Below, piece by piece: positions 48,894-58,328 of a DNA stretch of 64,000 nucleotides. Source of the DNA: Serratia marcescens (GTDB lineage Bacteria; Pseudomonadota; Gammaproteobacteria; Enterobacterales; Enterobacteriaceae). The translations under genes were made by a program, and so were the position numbers. The notes beneath the pieces are model-generated. The model made no database searches. It had not been told where the DNA came from and saw only the letters and a program-made list of their open reading frames with translations. How positions within the stretch are numbered: position 1 is the stretch's first letter; each line of letters begins with the position of its first letter. The DNA lies in the NCBI RefSeq assembly GCF_029846115.1, contig NZ_JARVZZ010000001.1:4030001-4094000 (forward strand), given 5' to 3'.

Positions 48894-49340
48894 ATGGATT
48901 ACCTTTTCCAGGAAGGCTATTTCACCCTCCCCGCCATCGCCTGGCAGGACTGCACGGTCAATATTCTCAAAAACCCGCAAACCGGCGCCTCGCTGGTCAT
49001 CACCCGCGGCATCATTCCGCAAGGTGCCACGCTGGAGGACGAATTCGAGAAGCAGTGGCAAGCTCTGCTGCCACAGATCAGCGATTTGCAACAGTCGCCG
49101 CGCCGGCGCATCAGCGCCGGGCCGCAGGGCCATCTCAAGGCGATTGAAGTCACCAGTCTCTTTATCCGCGCCGGACACCACCATCATCAGCATCAGTTGG
49201 CGGTGCAGCCGGACGAGAGCCAGACGTTACTGATCGTCACCTATGCCGCCATGCGCCCCTTCACCCCCGAGGATGACGCTCACTGGCAGCAGGTGAAAGC
49301 GTCGCTGGTCTTGAACACAGTGAACAATAGCCATGGCTGA
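48894..49340 (+). CDS. eagR: Effector-associated chaperone EagR (DUF1795/DcrB-like)
   Basis: 148 residues with the DUF1795 pattern (YLFQEGYFTLPAIAWQDCTVN; TRGIIPQGATLEDEF; TLLIVTYAAMRPFTPEDDAHW). Eag chaperones bind the prePAAR region and the N-terminal membrane helices of Rhs effectors and keep them soluble until loading on VgrG. The gene overlaps rhs by eight bases, so the two are translationally coupled. Confidence 0.94.
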   Translation: MDYLFQEGYFTLPAIAWQDCTVNILKNPQTGASLVITRGIIPQGATLEDEFEKQWQALLPQISDLQQSPRRRISAGPQGHLKAIEVTSLFIRAGHHHHQHQLAVQPDESQTLLIVTYAAMRPFTPEDDAHWQQVKASLVLNTVNNSHG

Positions 49341-52300
49341 GATCTGGGCAGCAAGAAAGGATGACGAACTGATCCACACCAGCGCGTTGGCGGACATCGC
49401 CAGCGCCGTCGCCGAAGTCGCGGTGTATGCGGTGGCGACCGCCGCCGTGTCCGCCGCCGCGGCAGCCGCAGCGCCGGCATTGGCAGGGGTGGCGGTGCTC
49501 GGCGCAGCGGCGACGGCGGCCTCCGGTTGCGTTGGCGCCGGGCTGATCGTCGGTTTTGCCACCAGCCTGACCGGCGTCGGGGAACATATCAGCAACGGCT
49601 GCGACGCCGTGGCCAACTGGCTCTTCCCGCCTTCCGTCTCCGGCGTCATTCTCACGGGTTCCCCCAATGTCTTCACCAACGCCAAACCGGCGGCACGCGC
49701 CGCCGGTCGCTTACTCACGCCCGCAGAGATCAAAGCGTTACCGGCGCCACAGCCGCCACAAAGCTTCTGGGATTATGGCGCCGAGCTGCTGGCCACCGGC
49801 GGTAATATCCTCTCGCAGCTGTGGCAGCCCAGCGTCGCCGGCCCCAGCCAGCCCAGCCAACCGCTGGAAGAAGATAAAATCAGCTGTGACAAACATCCGC
49901 TTCCGCAATACCTGGCGGAAGGCTCCAGTAAAGTATTTATCAACGGCCAACCGGCCGTACGCAGTAATGACCGTTCAACCTGCGAGGCGAAAGTCTCGAC
50001 CGACGCCTCCAAAAATGTGCAGATCGGCGGCGGAGCGGTGGTGGTACGCGACATCAAGAGCGGCAAGCTGCCGGGTATCGGTTTAGCGTTGACCGTACTG
50101 CCGCTGCTGCTCGGTAATCCGGCCAAACTGGTTAAGAACCTGCCTTGCATGATCGGCGGCGGGCTGGCGGCGGCGGGCGTTAACGCCCTCGGTGAAGCGA
50201 TCCACGCCGCCTTTAACCCGGTGCATGCCGCCACCGGCGCCAAGGTGTTGAACGGCGAAGAAGATCTGGACCTGTTGCTGCCGGCACGCTTTCCGCTGGT
50301 CTGGCAGCGCAATTACAACAGCCGCAATGACTATCAGGGACTGTTTGGCCACGGCTGGCGCACGCCTTTTGAAACCTGGGTCGATCTTGGCGACCGGGAC
50401 GGCGGCGTTGAGTGTTGCCTGCATGATGAAACCGGTCGTGAGCTACGCTTCCCGCTGCCTGAGGTGAACCAGCCGAGCTTCAGCGCCGGTGAAGGGCTGA
50501 TGTTCCGCCGCGGTGAAGAGGGACAGCTGCTGATCGCCGACACCGACGGCAGCGTCTGGCGGCTGTTCGTGCCGCTGCCGCAGAACCCTTCCCGCCTGCG
50601 GCTGGTGTCGTTGAGCGATGAGTACGATAACGCGCTGCTGCTGAACTACGACGAACGACAGCGCCTGAGCCGCATCGTCGACAGCGCCGGCGCCATGACA
50701 TTGCGGCTGGAATACGGCGATCCGCGCTTTGACGATCGCGTCACCGCCTTGCGGCATAACGACGAACCACGCGTGCGCTACCGTTATGACGACGGCGGCA
50801 ATCTGCATCAGGTGATCGACGCCGGCGGCTTGGTCACGCGTGAATTTCACTATAACGCCCAACATCTGTTGACCCGCCACCAACAGGCCGGTGGGCCCAG
50901 CTTCGAGTATCGATGGGCGATGTTCGACGACTGGCGCGTGGTGGAACACCGCGACAGCGCCGGCGGCGGCTGTACAATCGACTACGATTTGGCCGCCGGG
51001 TTAACGACGGTCACCGAGTACGACGGCTTGCGGCACCAGCACCGCTGGAACGCCCAACGGCTGATCGTCGAATATACCGACGAGCGTGGTGAGGTCTGGC
51101 ATTACCAATGGAATGACGAGGACATGCTGATCGCCACGCGCGATCCGCTCGGCCACGGCTGGCATTTCCGCTACGATGAAGTCGGCAATCTGGTCGAGGA
51201 AGAAGATCCGCTCGGCCATATCCGCCTCACCGGTTGGCTACCACAGCGCGCGCTGCCGATCAGCGTCAAGGAGCCCAACGGCGCCACGCAGCATTTCTAC
51301 TACGACGAGCGCCATGCCTTGATTGCCGAGATCGGTGCGCTCGGCCATAGCCAGCGCTACCTGCGCGATGGCTATGGTCAGGTGGTGCAAGCCGTCGACG
51401 CCAACGGCGGCATCAGCCATTTCGCTTATGATGAGCACGGGCAATTATTGCGCGCCCGCGATTGCTCCGGCAAACAAACCCTCTACAAATATACGGCTCA
51501 AGGCTGGCTCCGCGAGGTGACCGACGCCTCCGGCGAACGCGTTCATTACCGCTACGATGCCGCCGGCCGCCTGACACAGCTGCAGCGCGCCGAGGGCTGG
51601 CAGGAGACGCTGAGCTGGAACGCGCAGGGCCAGCTGGATCGCTATCAGGGGGCCGATGGGCGCTTGACACATTATCGCTATGACGCAGCCGGCCGCCTGC
51701 TGGCCACGCGCAATCCGCTCGATGGCGAAGTGGTGCGCCACTACGACGCCCGCGGCCGATTAACGGCGCTGTGCAACGAGAATGCGGAAAGCTACCTGTT
51801 CCATTGGACGGCCTGCAACCTGTTGCAGGAAGAAATCGGGTTGGACGGCGTCAGCACCCGCTATCGTTACGACGAATGCCGCCGGGTCGTCGAGCGCCGC
51901 TTCGCCGCCAATACCTCCGCCGCCTTCTCGCACTATTTCAGCCATGACGGCGCCGGCCAACTGGTGAGCAAACAGACGCCCGATGGAGAAACCCGCTACC
52001 GCTACAGTCCGCTCGGCCAACTGCTGCATGCCGCCAGCTACCGCGGCAACGCTTGGCATGACGAGCCGACAGCGGCTCAGAACGAGGTCAGTTTTGATTA
52101 TGACTTGCTGGGGCGGGTGACCCGTGAGCAAGGTGCCAACGGTACGCTACGCTATGATTACGATCCGATGGGTAACCGCACGCAAACCACCTTGCCCGAC
52201 GGACGCACGCTGCGCGCACTGTACTACGGCAGCGGCCACCTGCTGCAGCTGGCGCTGGACGATATCACCCTCAGCGAGTTCGAGCGCGACAATCTGCACC

Positions 52301-53793
52301 GCGAACTGAGCCGTACGCAGGGTCGCCTGACCAGCCGAGTGCATTATGATCGGCTGGGGCGCAAAGACCGGCGGGAGATCTTCAATGACAACCGCCAGCG
52401 CCCGGCGCCGGCCAGCAGCTCGCGCCAGTGGTCTTACGACTATCAAAACAACCTGACGCGCGAAGAACACAACGCCAACCCGTTCTCCTACCAGCGTTAT
52501 CAGTACGATGCCACCGGTCGATTGCTGAGCCGGGACGGCACGCTGCCGGATACCGAGCGCTACCGGTACGATCCGGCATCCAACCTGCTGGATGAGGGGC
52601 AATTCCGCCAGCGGCACAACCGCGTACTGCATTATCAGGGAATTGATTACCGGTACGATGTCTTTGGCCGCACGGTGGAAAAACGCAAAGGCCACTACCG
52701 TTGGCAATATCTCTACGACGCCGATCATCGCCTCTGCGAGGTGGTGCGCTACAGCCAGCATCGCAGCGAAGCCCAGCAGCATGTGCATTTCCACTATGAT
52801 CCGCTCGGGCGGCGCACGCAAAAGCGGGTGTGGCAGCAAAGTCAGGATCTGCGCCAACCGGCCGGCAAATGCCAAACCACCACGTTTTTGTGGGAAGGTT
52901 TCCGGCTGCTGCAGGAAACTCGCGACGGCATGCCCCTCACCTATGTCTATGCCGATCAGGGCAGCTATGAACCTTTGGCGCGCATCGACGGCCACGCGCC
53001 GGCCCAGGTATTTTACTTCCACACGGCGCCGAACGGCGAACCGGAAAGCCTGACCGACAGCGACGGAACGCTGCGCTGGCAGAGCCACAGCAGCGCCTGG
53101 GGCCGCATAAAGTATGAGGGAAATCAGCAAGATCTGGATTACTCCCAAAACCTGCGCCTGCATGGTCAATACCTGGATCGGGAAACGGGATTGCACTACA
53201 ATTTGTTCCGCTATTACGATCCGGATATCGGCAGATTTACCCAGCACGATCCGATAGGTTTGGCCGGCGGGATCAACCTGTACCAATACGCGCCGAATCC
53301 GCTGGGTTGGGTGGATCCGTTGGGGTTGAGTTGCGGCAATTCCTGGAATAATTTTCAATCGAAGTCGAAAGGTGTTTTTGCATCCAGAAGCCAGGCATCT
53401 AAAGCTTATAATCTGTGGAAAAAACAAGATTGGGCGGCCTTAGAAAAATTCATGGGGCATGGCTCATGGCCTCCCAATAGAGGTTTTGTACAAGCAACTC
53501 CTACTACTCTTATGCCTGGAGCAAAAATTGATAGATACGGTGGCTGGACAAATAATGGCGTATTCAACGACCGAGGTACCTTTGTCTCTCCTGCTGGAGC
53601 CTCTTTTGGCAGCCGGGCATTACCGTTAGATACTCTGGAAAAACCGTATCGAGTATACGAGGTGGTTAAACCAATCCAAGCAGATATGGGGCCTGCTATA
53701 CCGTGGTTTAACCAAGCTGGTGGAGGAACACAATTTGAACTGTCCAAATCCATCAGTCAACTTCTTGCAGAAGGCCGAATCCGGCCAATTTGA
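49333..53793 (+). CDS. rhs: T6SS Rhs effector with TNT-type NAD glycohydrolase tip
   Basis: 1486 residues. prePAAR motif AARKDD (6-11); hydrophobic helices about 27-83; PAAR domain about 95-245; Rhs/YD-repeat cage about 300-1320; core end motif DPLGL (1328-1332), the usual self-cleavage point. The 154-residue tip (1333-1486) matches the TNT family: IDRYGGW (from 1399), VSPAGASFGSRALP, YEVVKPI, PWFNQAGGGTQF with Gln1467 as probable catalytic residue. TNT domains hydrolyse NAD(P)+. The DNA of the tip is visibly more AT-rich than the cage, as is usual for exchanged toxin ends. Confidence 0.94.
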   Translation: MAEIWAARKDDELIHTSALADIASAVAEVAVYAVATAAVSAAAAAAAPALAGVAVLGAAATAASGCVGAGLIVGFATSLTGVGEHISNGCDAVANWLFPPSVSGVILTGSPNVFTNAKPAARAAGRLLTPAEIKALPAPQPPQSFWDYGAELLATGGNILSQLWQPSVAGPSQPSQPLEEDKISCDKHPLPQYLAEGSSKVFINGQPAVRSNDRSTCEAKVSTDASKNVQIGGGAVVVRDIKSGKLPGIGLALTVLPLLLGNPAKLVKNLPCMIGGGLAAAGVNALGEAIHAAFNPVHAATGAKVLNGEEDLDLLLPARFPLVWQRNYNSRNDYQGLFGHGWRTPFETWVDLGDRDGGVECCLHDETGRELRFPLPEVNQPSFSAGEGLMFRRGEEGQLLIADTDGSVWRLFVPLPQNPSRLRLVSLSDEYDNALLLNYDERQRLSRIVDSAGAMTLRLEYGDPRFDDRVTALRHNDEPRVRYRYDDGGNLHQVIDAGGLVTREFHYNAQHLLTRHQQAGGPSFEYRWAMFDDWRVVEHRDSAGGGCTIDYDLAAGLTTVTEYDGLRHQHRWNAQRLIVEYTDERGEVWHYQWNDEDMLIATRDPLGHGWHFRYDEVGNLVEEEDPLGHIRLTGWLPQRALPISVKEPNGATQHFYYDERHALIAEIGALGHSQRYLRDGYGQVVQAVDANGGISHFAYDEHGQLLRARDCSGKQTLYKYTAQGWLREVTDASGERVHYRYDAAGRLTQLQRAEGWQETLSWNAQGQLDRYQGADGRLTHYRYDAAGRLLATRNPLDGEVVRHYDARGRLTALCNENAESYLFHWTACNLLQEEIGLDGVSTRYRYDECRRVVERRFAANTSAAFSHYFSHDGAGQLVSKQTPDGETRYRYSPLGQLLHAASYRGNAWHDEPTAAQNEVSFDYDLLGRVTREQGANGTLRYDYDPMGNRTQTTLPDGRTLRALYYGSGHLLQLALDDITLSEFERDNLHRELSRTQGRLTSRVHYDRLGRKDRREIFNDNRQRPAPASSSRQWSYDYQNNLTREEHNANPFSYQRYQYDATGRLLSRDGTLPDTERYRYDPASNLLDEGQFRQRHNRVLHYQGIDYRYDVFGRTVEKRKGHYRWQYLYDADHRLCEVVRYSQHRSEAQQHVHFHYDPLGRRTQKRVWQQSQDLRQPAGKCQTTTFLWEGFRLLQETRDGMPLTYVYADQGSYEPLARIDGHAPAQVFYFHTAPNGEPESLTDSDGTLRWQSHSSAWGRIKYEGNQQDLDYSQNLRLHGQYLDRETGLHYNLFRYYDPDIGRFTQHDPIGLAGGINLYQYAPNPLGWVDPLGLSCGNSWNNFQSKSKGVFASRSQASKAYNLWKKQDWAALEKFMGHGSWPPNRGFVQATPTTLMPGAKIDRYGGWTNNGVFNDRGTFVSPAGASFGSRALPLDTLEKPYRVYEVVKPIQADMGPAIPWFNQAGGGTQFELSKSISQLLAEGRIRPI

Positions 53794-53799
53794 GGAATT

Positions 53800-54174
53800 A
53801 TGAGCGAAAAATACTTTAGCGTGAAGAAAGATAAGCAACTATTTGATGGTAACGAAGAGCAGTTTCGTTTATTTAAAAAAGAAGTATCCATCCCTAACTC
53901 TAACGAAAAAGTACTTTATGATAACAGCTCTGCGATACCCATATGGGATATAGATGAAAACATCAGGAAGGCGATCGCAGAAAAAATAAGCGGGATAAAA
54001 GTCATAGAGTACCCATATGACCCAATACCTTCATATAAAAATGAAAATCTGGATATCTACATTCAGAAAGTAGAGTCGGAAATGCACAAAAACAGAATAA
54101 CAATAATCACGGCGACGGGTGAGTCACAACCAGCAAGATATAAGATAAAGTTGCTGGGTTTCATTTTTCACTAG
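53800..54174 (+). CDS. Probable immunity protein for the Rhs NADase
   Basis: 124 residues, no signal peptide, so cytoplasmic, where an NADase would act. It starts six bases after rhs with a GAGGAAT ribosome site. Lys/Glu/Ile-rich with no family I recognise. The position directly after the toxin tip and the AT-rich composition shared with it are the whole case for immunity. Confidence 0.8.
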   Translation: MSEKYFSVKKDKQLFDGNEEQFRLFKKEVSIPNSNEKVLYDNSSAIPIWDIDENIRKAIAEKISGIKVIEYPYDPIPSYKNENLDIYIQKVESEMHKNRITIITATGESQPARYKIKLLGFIFH

Positions 54175-54227
54175 CGCTCTCTTAGAGGCGATCCCACTGA
54201 AATCTTTATAACACTCTGAGGTAACAG

Positions 54228-54926
54228 ATGATGAATATTTCCTGGGATATCGCCAACTTTAATATATCAATGAAAAGCCAGTACAGTGATATCTATGAGT
54301 TAGAAAATGATATCAGTAATTTCTTTGGAAGCAGTAATTTTAGTGAAATGGACTCCCTTGACTGGTTTTTAATCAACAAGAAAACAAACGAGCTTTCTTT
54401 TTTGTTGTTGAGCGTTCCTTCTTTTTTTAAAGCATCAAGCGAGCGTCATGCCCTTGATGTTGACTCATTACGAGAAATAAAATTATCAGAATGTATCGAT
54501 AGCTTCGTATCTCACGTCACTATTCAAGACGAAACAGTTTTCCAATCCAAAGAGAACATTTTAATTGTCGCATCGGATACATCGGCCATCGTTTATAAGG
54601 CACCAATCAAAGAGGGTCTTTATTTCTTGTTGGGCTGTGATTTTTCGTATCATGGTTTTTTATTGCTCAGTGCGACCCATCATATCCCCGGGGGAACACC
54701 ACCATCAGATGAGACAATTTCCGATTCGTTATTCTTAAGAATGCTAGATTTGTGCAACCAAGATTTTTATGATGCCATGGACGAGCAAGATGAAAGATGT
54801 TTATCCATAATAAACCAGTTAGAGAAGGATTGTTTGGCATATCAAAAGATAGACGTTCGCTTACTGCAAATAATAGATTTTATAAAAAACCTTAAATATA
54901 CATTCTATGATATAGACATGGAATAA
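54228..54926 (+). CDS. Hypothetical protein downstream of the Rhs immunity gene
   Basis: 232 residues with a GAGGTAA ribosome site (a second ATG follows the first). Acidic, cytoplasmic, AT-rich. I recognise no domain. It contains a hydrophobic beta-rich middle (YFLLGCDFSYHGFLLLSATHHIPGG, here abridged by family uncertainty) and a helical end. It may be a second immunity protein, a remnant immunity gene kept from an earlier Rhs tip, or unrelated cargo. Confidence 0.75.
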   Translation: MMNISWDIANFNISMKSQYSDIYELENDISNFFGSSNFSEMDSLDWFLINKKTNELSFLLLSVPSFFKASSERHALDVDSLREIKLSECIDSFVSHVTIQDETVFQSKENILIVASDTSAIVYKAPIKEGLYFLLGCDFSYHGFLLLSATHHIPGGTPPSDETISDSLFLRMLDLCNQDFYDAMDEQDERCLSIINQLEKDCLAYQKIDVRLLQIIDFIKNLKYTFYDIDME

Positions 54927-54970
54927 TTATCTTATGACTGTTCCTCTTTTAAATGAATCTTTAAATACCC

Positions 54971-55001
54971 TATCAAAAGGCTCCCAAAGAGCCTTTTGAT
55001 A
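54971..55001. terminator. Bidirectional terminator between the T6SS cluster and sbmC
   Basis: A perfect 13-bp stem (54971-54983 with 54989-55001) with a 5-base loop, A-rich at the base on one side and T-rich on the other. It lies between convergent genes and closes the T6SS cluster. Confidence 0.85.
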
Positions 55002-55016
55002 CGCTACCGCGCCGTC

Positions 55017-55484
55017 TCACCACTTCTTCACCGTCTGGTAAATATCGAGGTCGAAATAGCCGTCGGCTTCGCAGTCGTTGAGATAGTGTTCGTAGCTCAC
55101 CCCCTCAACCGGCTGGTAGCCGCTGGCCGGCAGCAGCTTCTGGTAGAACTCGCCCCACACCCGCTCGAAGTCGCCATCGCTGATGCGCACGTGGTAGACC
55201 GCATACTGCCCGGCGGGCAGCGTCTGCACGGTAACGCCCTCGCTGCCCACCGGCAGCGCGAAATCGTCCGCGACGCTCATCACCACGTCGGCGCGCAGCT
55301 TTTCCGGCGCCACTTCCGCCGGATCGTCCCAATACAGCACCAGCCATTTGCCGAACGGCACGCCGTGGCGCTGCCGCCATGCCAGCAGTTGCTGCGAGCC
55401 CTGCGGGATCGTCTGCGGATACGGCCCCACGACTCTCACTCCCGCCACCTTCTCCGCTGCTTTATCGATAATCCTCACGCTCAT
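55017..55484 (-). CDS. sbmC: DNA gyrase inhibitor SbmC (GyrI)
   Basis: 155 residues, a GyrI-like effector-binding fold. It follows E. coli SbmC along its length (VAGVRVVGPYPQTIPQGSQQL; EKLRADVVMSV; AGQYAVYHVRI; YLNDCEADGYFDLDIY). SbmC protects gyrase from microcin B17 and CcdB-type poisons and is SOS-induced in E. coli. It lies 23 bases after kynA on the same strand. Confidence 0.9.
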   Translation of the reverse strand: MSVRIIDKAAEKVAGVRVVGPYPQTIPQGSQQLLAWRQRHGVPFGKWLVLYWDDPAEVAPEKLRADVVMSVADDFALPVGSEGVTVQTLPAGQYAVYHVRISDGDFERVWGEFYQKLLPASGYQPVEGVSYEHYLNDCEADGYFDLDIYQTVKKW

Positions 55485-55507
55485 CGCCCTTATCCTCTCT
55501 CGTTATT

Positions 55508-56350
55508 TCAGGCGCCGATTTCGGTGCGCACGTCCAGCAGCTCGGGGAAAAAGGTCAGATCCAACGCCTTTTTCAGGAAGCTGACGCCGCTGGAACCGCC
55601 GGTGCCCGACTTGAAGCCGATGATCCGCTCCACCGTTTTCATATGGCGGAAGCGCCACAGGTGGAAGCTCTCTTCGATATCCACCAGCTTCTCCGCCATT
55701 TCATAGGCTTCCCAGTAGGTTTGCGGGTTGTCGTAGATCACTTTGAACGCCGGCAGCAGATCCGGGTTGCGCTGGTAGGGCTGCGTCCAGTCGCGCTCGA
55801 GGCACTCCTGCGGGATCGGCAGGACGTGGCGCGCCAGGTACAGCAAGTATTCGTCGTACAGGCTCGGCGCTTCGAGGATCGCCTTCAGCGCCGCGTGTTT
55901 TTCCGCATCGCTGCTGAACACCGCCAGCATCGCCGCATTCTTGTTGCCGAGCAGGAACTCGATCGAGCGGTATTGGTGCGACTGGAAGCCCGACGAGCTA
56001 CCCAGCACGTCGCGAAACTCGACGTACTCCGACGGCGTCAGCGTTTCCAGCACCGCCCACTGTTCGAACAGCAGCCGCTGGATCTGTTTGACGCGCGCAA
56101 GGATTTTGAAGCAGTGGCTGAGTTTGTCCTGCTGCACCAGCCGCACCGCCGCTTGCAGCTCGTGCAGCATCAGCTTCATCCACAGTTCGGAGGTTTGGTG
56201 CTGTATCACGAACAGCATTTCGTCATGATGCGGCGGATTGGAGAGCGGGTGCTGGCAGTCCAGCAACGAGTCCAGGCACAGGTAGTCGCCGTAGCTCATG
56301 CGTTTGGAAAAATCGGTGACAATCGCGCTTTCTAATTCCCGTTTGTTCAT
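55508..56350 (-). CDS. kynA: Tryptophan 2,3-dioxygenase
   Basis: 280 residues from the ATG at 56350 (the frame runs open to 56473, but the shorter start gives the usual [24 protein letters not shown], abridged here). Haem enzyme opening the indole ring of L-tryptophan to N-formylkynurenine. Conserved blocks: [35 protein letters not shown] and [17 protein letters not shown], which holds the haem-ligand histidine. No kynB or kynU is nearby, so the rest of the kynurenine route, if present, is elsewhere. Confidence 0.95.
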   Translation of the reverse strand: MNKRELESAIVTDFSKRMSYGDYLCLDSLLDCQHPLSNPPHHDEMLFVIQHQTSELWMKLMLHELQAAVRLVQQDKLSHCFKILARVKQIQRLLFEQWAVLETLTPSEYVEFRDVLGSSSGFQSHQYRSIEFLLGNKNAAMLAVFSSDAEKHAALKAILEAPSLYDEYLLYLARHVLPIPQECLERDWTQPYQRNPDLLPAFKVIYDNPQTYWEAYEMAEKLVDIEESFHLWRFRHMKTVERIIGFKSGTGGSSGVSFLKKALDLTFFPELLDVRTEIGA

Positions 56351-56497
56351 CTGTGATCTCCGTTGCGCCCAGCGCCCCATCGGCCTGGAACGTGCCGCAA
56401 AGAGAAAACAATAGTACAGAACCCGCCGCCCCGAAGGGCGATAAACGAGAGGTGCTTCGCAGATCTCACTCATCTGCGCCGCCCCTCTCGCCCCGCT

Positions 56498-57835
56498 TTA
56501 CCCTATCAACCCAAACAGGTCGTTGAGCGACTCGCTCATGGTCGGGTGAGTGAACAGCTGATCGCGCAGCCGGGTATAGGGCAGCCCGGCGTCCATCGCC
56601 GTTTTGACGATGTTGATCATCTCGTGGGCATCGCGGCACAGCAGCGCCACGCCGAGGATCTGGCCGGTCTGCGCATCGACCACCGCCTTCAGCAGGCCGC
56701 GCGTGTCGCCCAGCACGCGGGCGCGCGGGATCGCCGCCGCCGGCAGCGTGGCAACCTTAATATTGCGCCCCTGCTGCCGGGCCTGATCTTCGCTGAGACC
56801 GATGCGCGAGAAGCTCGGGGTGATGAACACCGAGTAAGGCACCGCGCCGCGATCGGTCGTGCTGCGTTTACCCGCGCCGAACAGGCTGTCGCGCACAATG
56901 CGGAAATCGTCCAGCGAGATATAGGTAAACTGCGGCCCGCCGTTGACGTCCCCCAGCGCCCAGATATGCGGCACGCTGCTGCGCAGCTGCGCGTCCACCC
57001 GCACGGCGCCGCGCTCATCCGTCTCAACACCGGCGCGCGCCAGCTGCAAGCCGGCGGTGTTCGGCGCGCGCCCGGCCGCCACCAGCAGCGCATCGAACGA
57101 CTGCATGCCGCCCTGATGCACCACCTCAACGCCCCCTTCCACATCGCGCACCTGCTTCACGCCGGCGTTAAACGTGAAGCTCACCCCGGCGTCGCTCAGG
57201 ATTTGCTGTATCGCCTGCGCCATATCGCGGTCTTCCCGGCCGAGCAACGCGCCCGCCTCTTCGAATACCGTCACGGCGCTGCCGAACTGCGCGAACATCG
57301 AAGCGAACTCCAGCCCGATATAACCGCCGCCGATAATGCCCAACCGCGCGGGCCGCTGCGTCAACTGCAGCAGGCCGGTGCTGTCGTAACTCCGCTGCGA
57401 ACGATCCAACCCGTCGATCGCCGGCCGGCGGCTGACGGCCCCGGTGTTGATGAAGATGCGCTCGCCGCTCAGCACCTGCGTTCCCGCGGCGCCCTGCACG
57501 CTGATGCGGTGCGGATCGATAAACTCCGCCCGTCCGTCGATCACCGTGACCTGTTCAAGCCCCGCCAGGTTTTGGTAGTTTTTCTCCCGCAGCAGGCCGG
57601 TCACCTGCCGCTTGCGCGCCATCGCCTGGCTGAACGCCTGTTCGCCCGGCCCGTGAAGCTCGGCATCGTGCACCAGCGTTTTGGTCGGGATGCAGCCGAT
57701 GTTGATGCAGGTGCCGCCATACATCTGCGCCGACGCCTCCACCATCGCCACGCGCCATCCCTGCCCGGCCAGAAAGGCCGCCAGCGTTTTGCCGGCCTTG
57801 CCAAAACCGATGATAATCGCTTGATAATCGTACAT
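56498..57835 (-). CDS. rclA: Reactive chlorine resistance flavoprotein RclA
   Basis: 445 residues from the ATG at 57835; nine codons upstream are also open. Pyridine nucleotide-disulfide oxidoreductase: FAD motif GFGKAGKTLA, redox pair Cys43/Cys48 in GGTCINIGCIPTK at the same numbers as E. coli RclA, NAD(P)H motif GGGYIGLEFAS, and the C-terminal dimer domain (HEMINIVKTAMDAGL; FTHPTMSESLNDLF). RclA is a cupric reductase protecting against hypochlorite. Last gene of the rcl-like operon. Confidence 0.95.
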   Translation of the reverse strand: MYDYQAIIIGFGKAGKTLAAFLAGQGWRVAMVEASAQMYGGTCINIGCIPTKTLVHDAELHGPGEQAFSQAMARKRQVTGLLREKNYQNLAGLEQVTVIDGRAEFIDPHRISVQGAAGTQVLSGERIFINTGAVSRRPAIDGLDRSQRSYDSTGLLQLTQRPARLGIIGGGYIGLEFASMFAQFGSAVTVFEEAGALLGREDRDMAQAIQQILSDAGVSFTFNAGVKQVRDVEGGVEVVHQGGMQSFDALLVAAGRAPNTAGLQLARAGVETDERGAVRVDAQLRSSVPHIWALGDVNGGPQFTYISLDDFRIVRDSLFGAGKRSTTDRGAVPYSVFITPSFSRIGLSEDQARQQGRNIKVATLPAAAIPRARVLGDTRGLLKAVVDAQTGQILGVALLCRDAHEMINIVKTAMDAGLPYTRLRDQLFTHPTMSESLNDLFGLIG

Positions 57836-57872
57836 TGTGTCGCCTCGTCTCGTGATGTTCATCGCCGGTCAA

Positions 57873-58328
57873 TCAGCGTATTGCGGCCTCAACTAACCGC
57901 TCCAGCGGCCTCAGCGCCGCGATCTGTCGTTCGTCGGCCCCGGCGCTCCGCTTCAGACTTTCCGCCGGGTGGTAGCTGACCTGCGTTTTGCCCCGTTCGT
58001 CTTGCGCAATCAGCACCCTGAACGGCAGATCCAGCGCCAACGCCGGCCGCGCCAGCATCAGCGGCGTGCCCGCCAGCGGGTTGCCCAGCACCAGCACCGT
58101 GGTGGGCGGCATCGCCAGATGATGCTCACGCGCCGCCCTGGCGTGATCGAACTCGGCAAACAGCGTCACGCCCTTCTGCTCGGCCGTGCTGATAATGCGC
58201 TGACGCGTTTCCTGATAAGCGTAGGCGCTCTCTACCGTTCGGGTTTCTTGCCCCGGCGTCCCCTCCGCCACTGCAGAACAGGCCAGCATCATCAGGCTAC
58301 CGGCCACAGCTCGGTTCATGACGCTCAT
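57873..58328 (-). CDS. Periplasmic DUF302 protein in the rcl operon
   Basis: 151 residues from the ATG at 58328, which overlaps the rclC stop (ATGA). Signal peptide about 1-24 (GSLMMLACSAVAEG). The mature part is DUF302-like (GVTLFAEFDHARAAREHHLAMPPT, abridged; VLVLGNPLAGTPLM; DLPFRVLIAQDERGKTQVSYH). E. coli rcl has a much smaller unrelated rclB in this slot, so this is a substitute rather than an orthologue. Confidence 0.88.
   Translation of the reverse strand: MSVMNRAVAGSLMMLACSAVAEGTPGQETRTVESAYAYQETRQRIISTAEQKGVTLFAEFDHARAAREHHLAMPPTTVLVLGNPLAGTPLMLARPALALDLPFRVLIAQDERGKTQVSYHPAESLKRSAGADERQIAALRPLERLVEAAIR

Noticed and set aside
49333..50200. Frameshift or deletion in the Rhs N-terminus
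   Set aside because: prePAAR motif, membrane helices, PAAR region and cage follow in one frame without a break.
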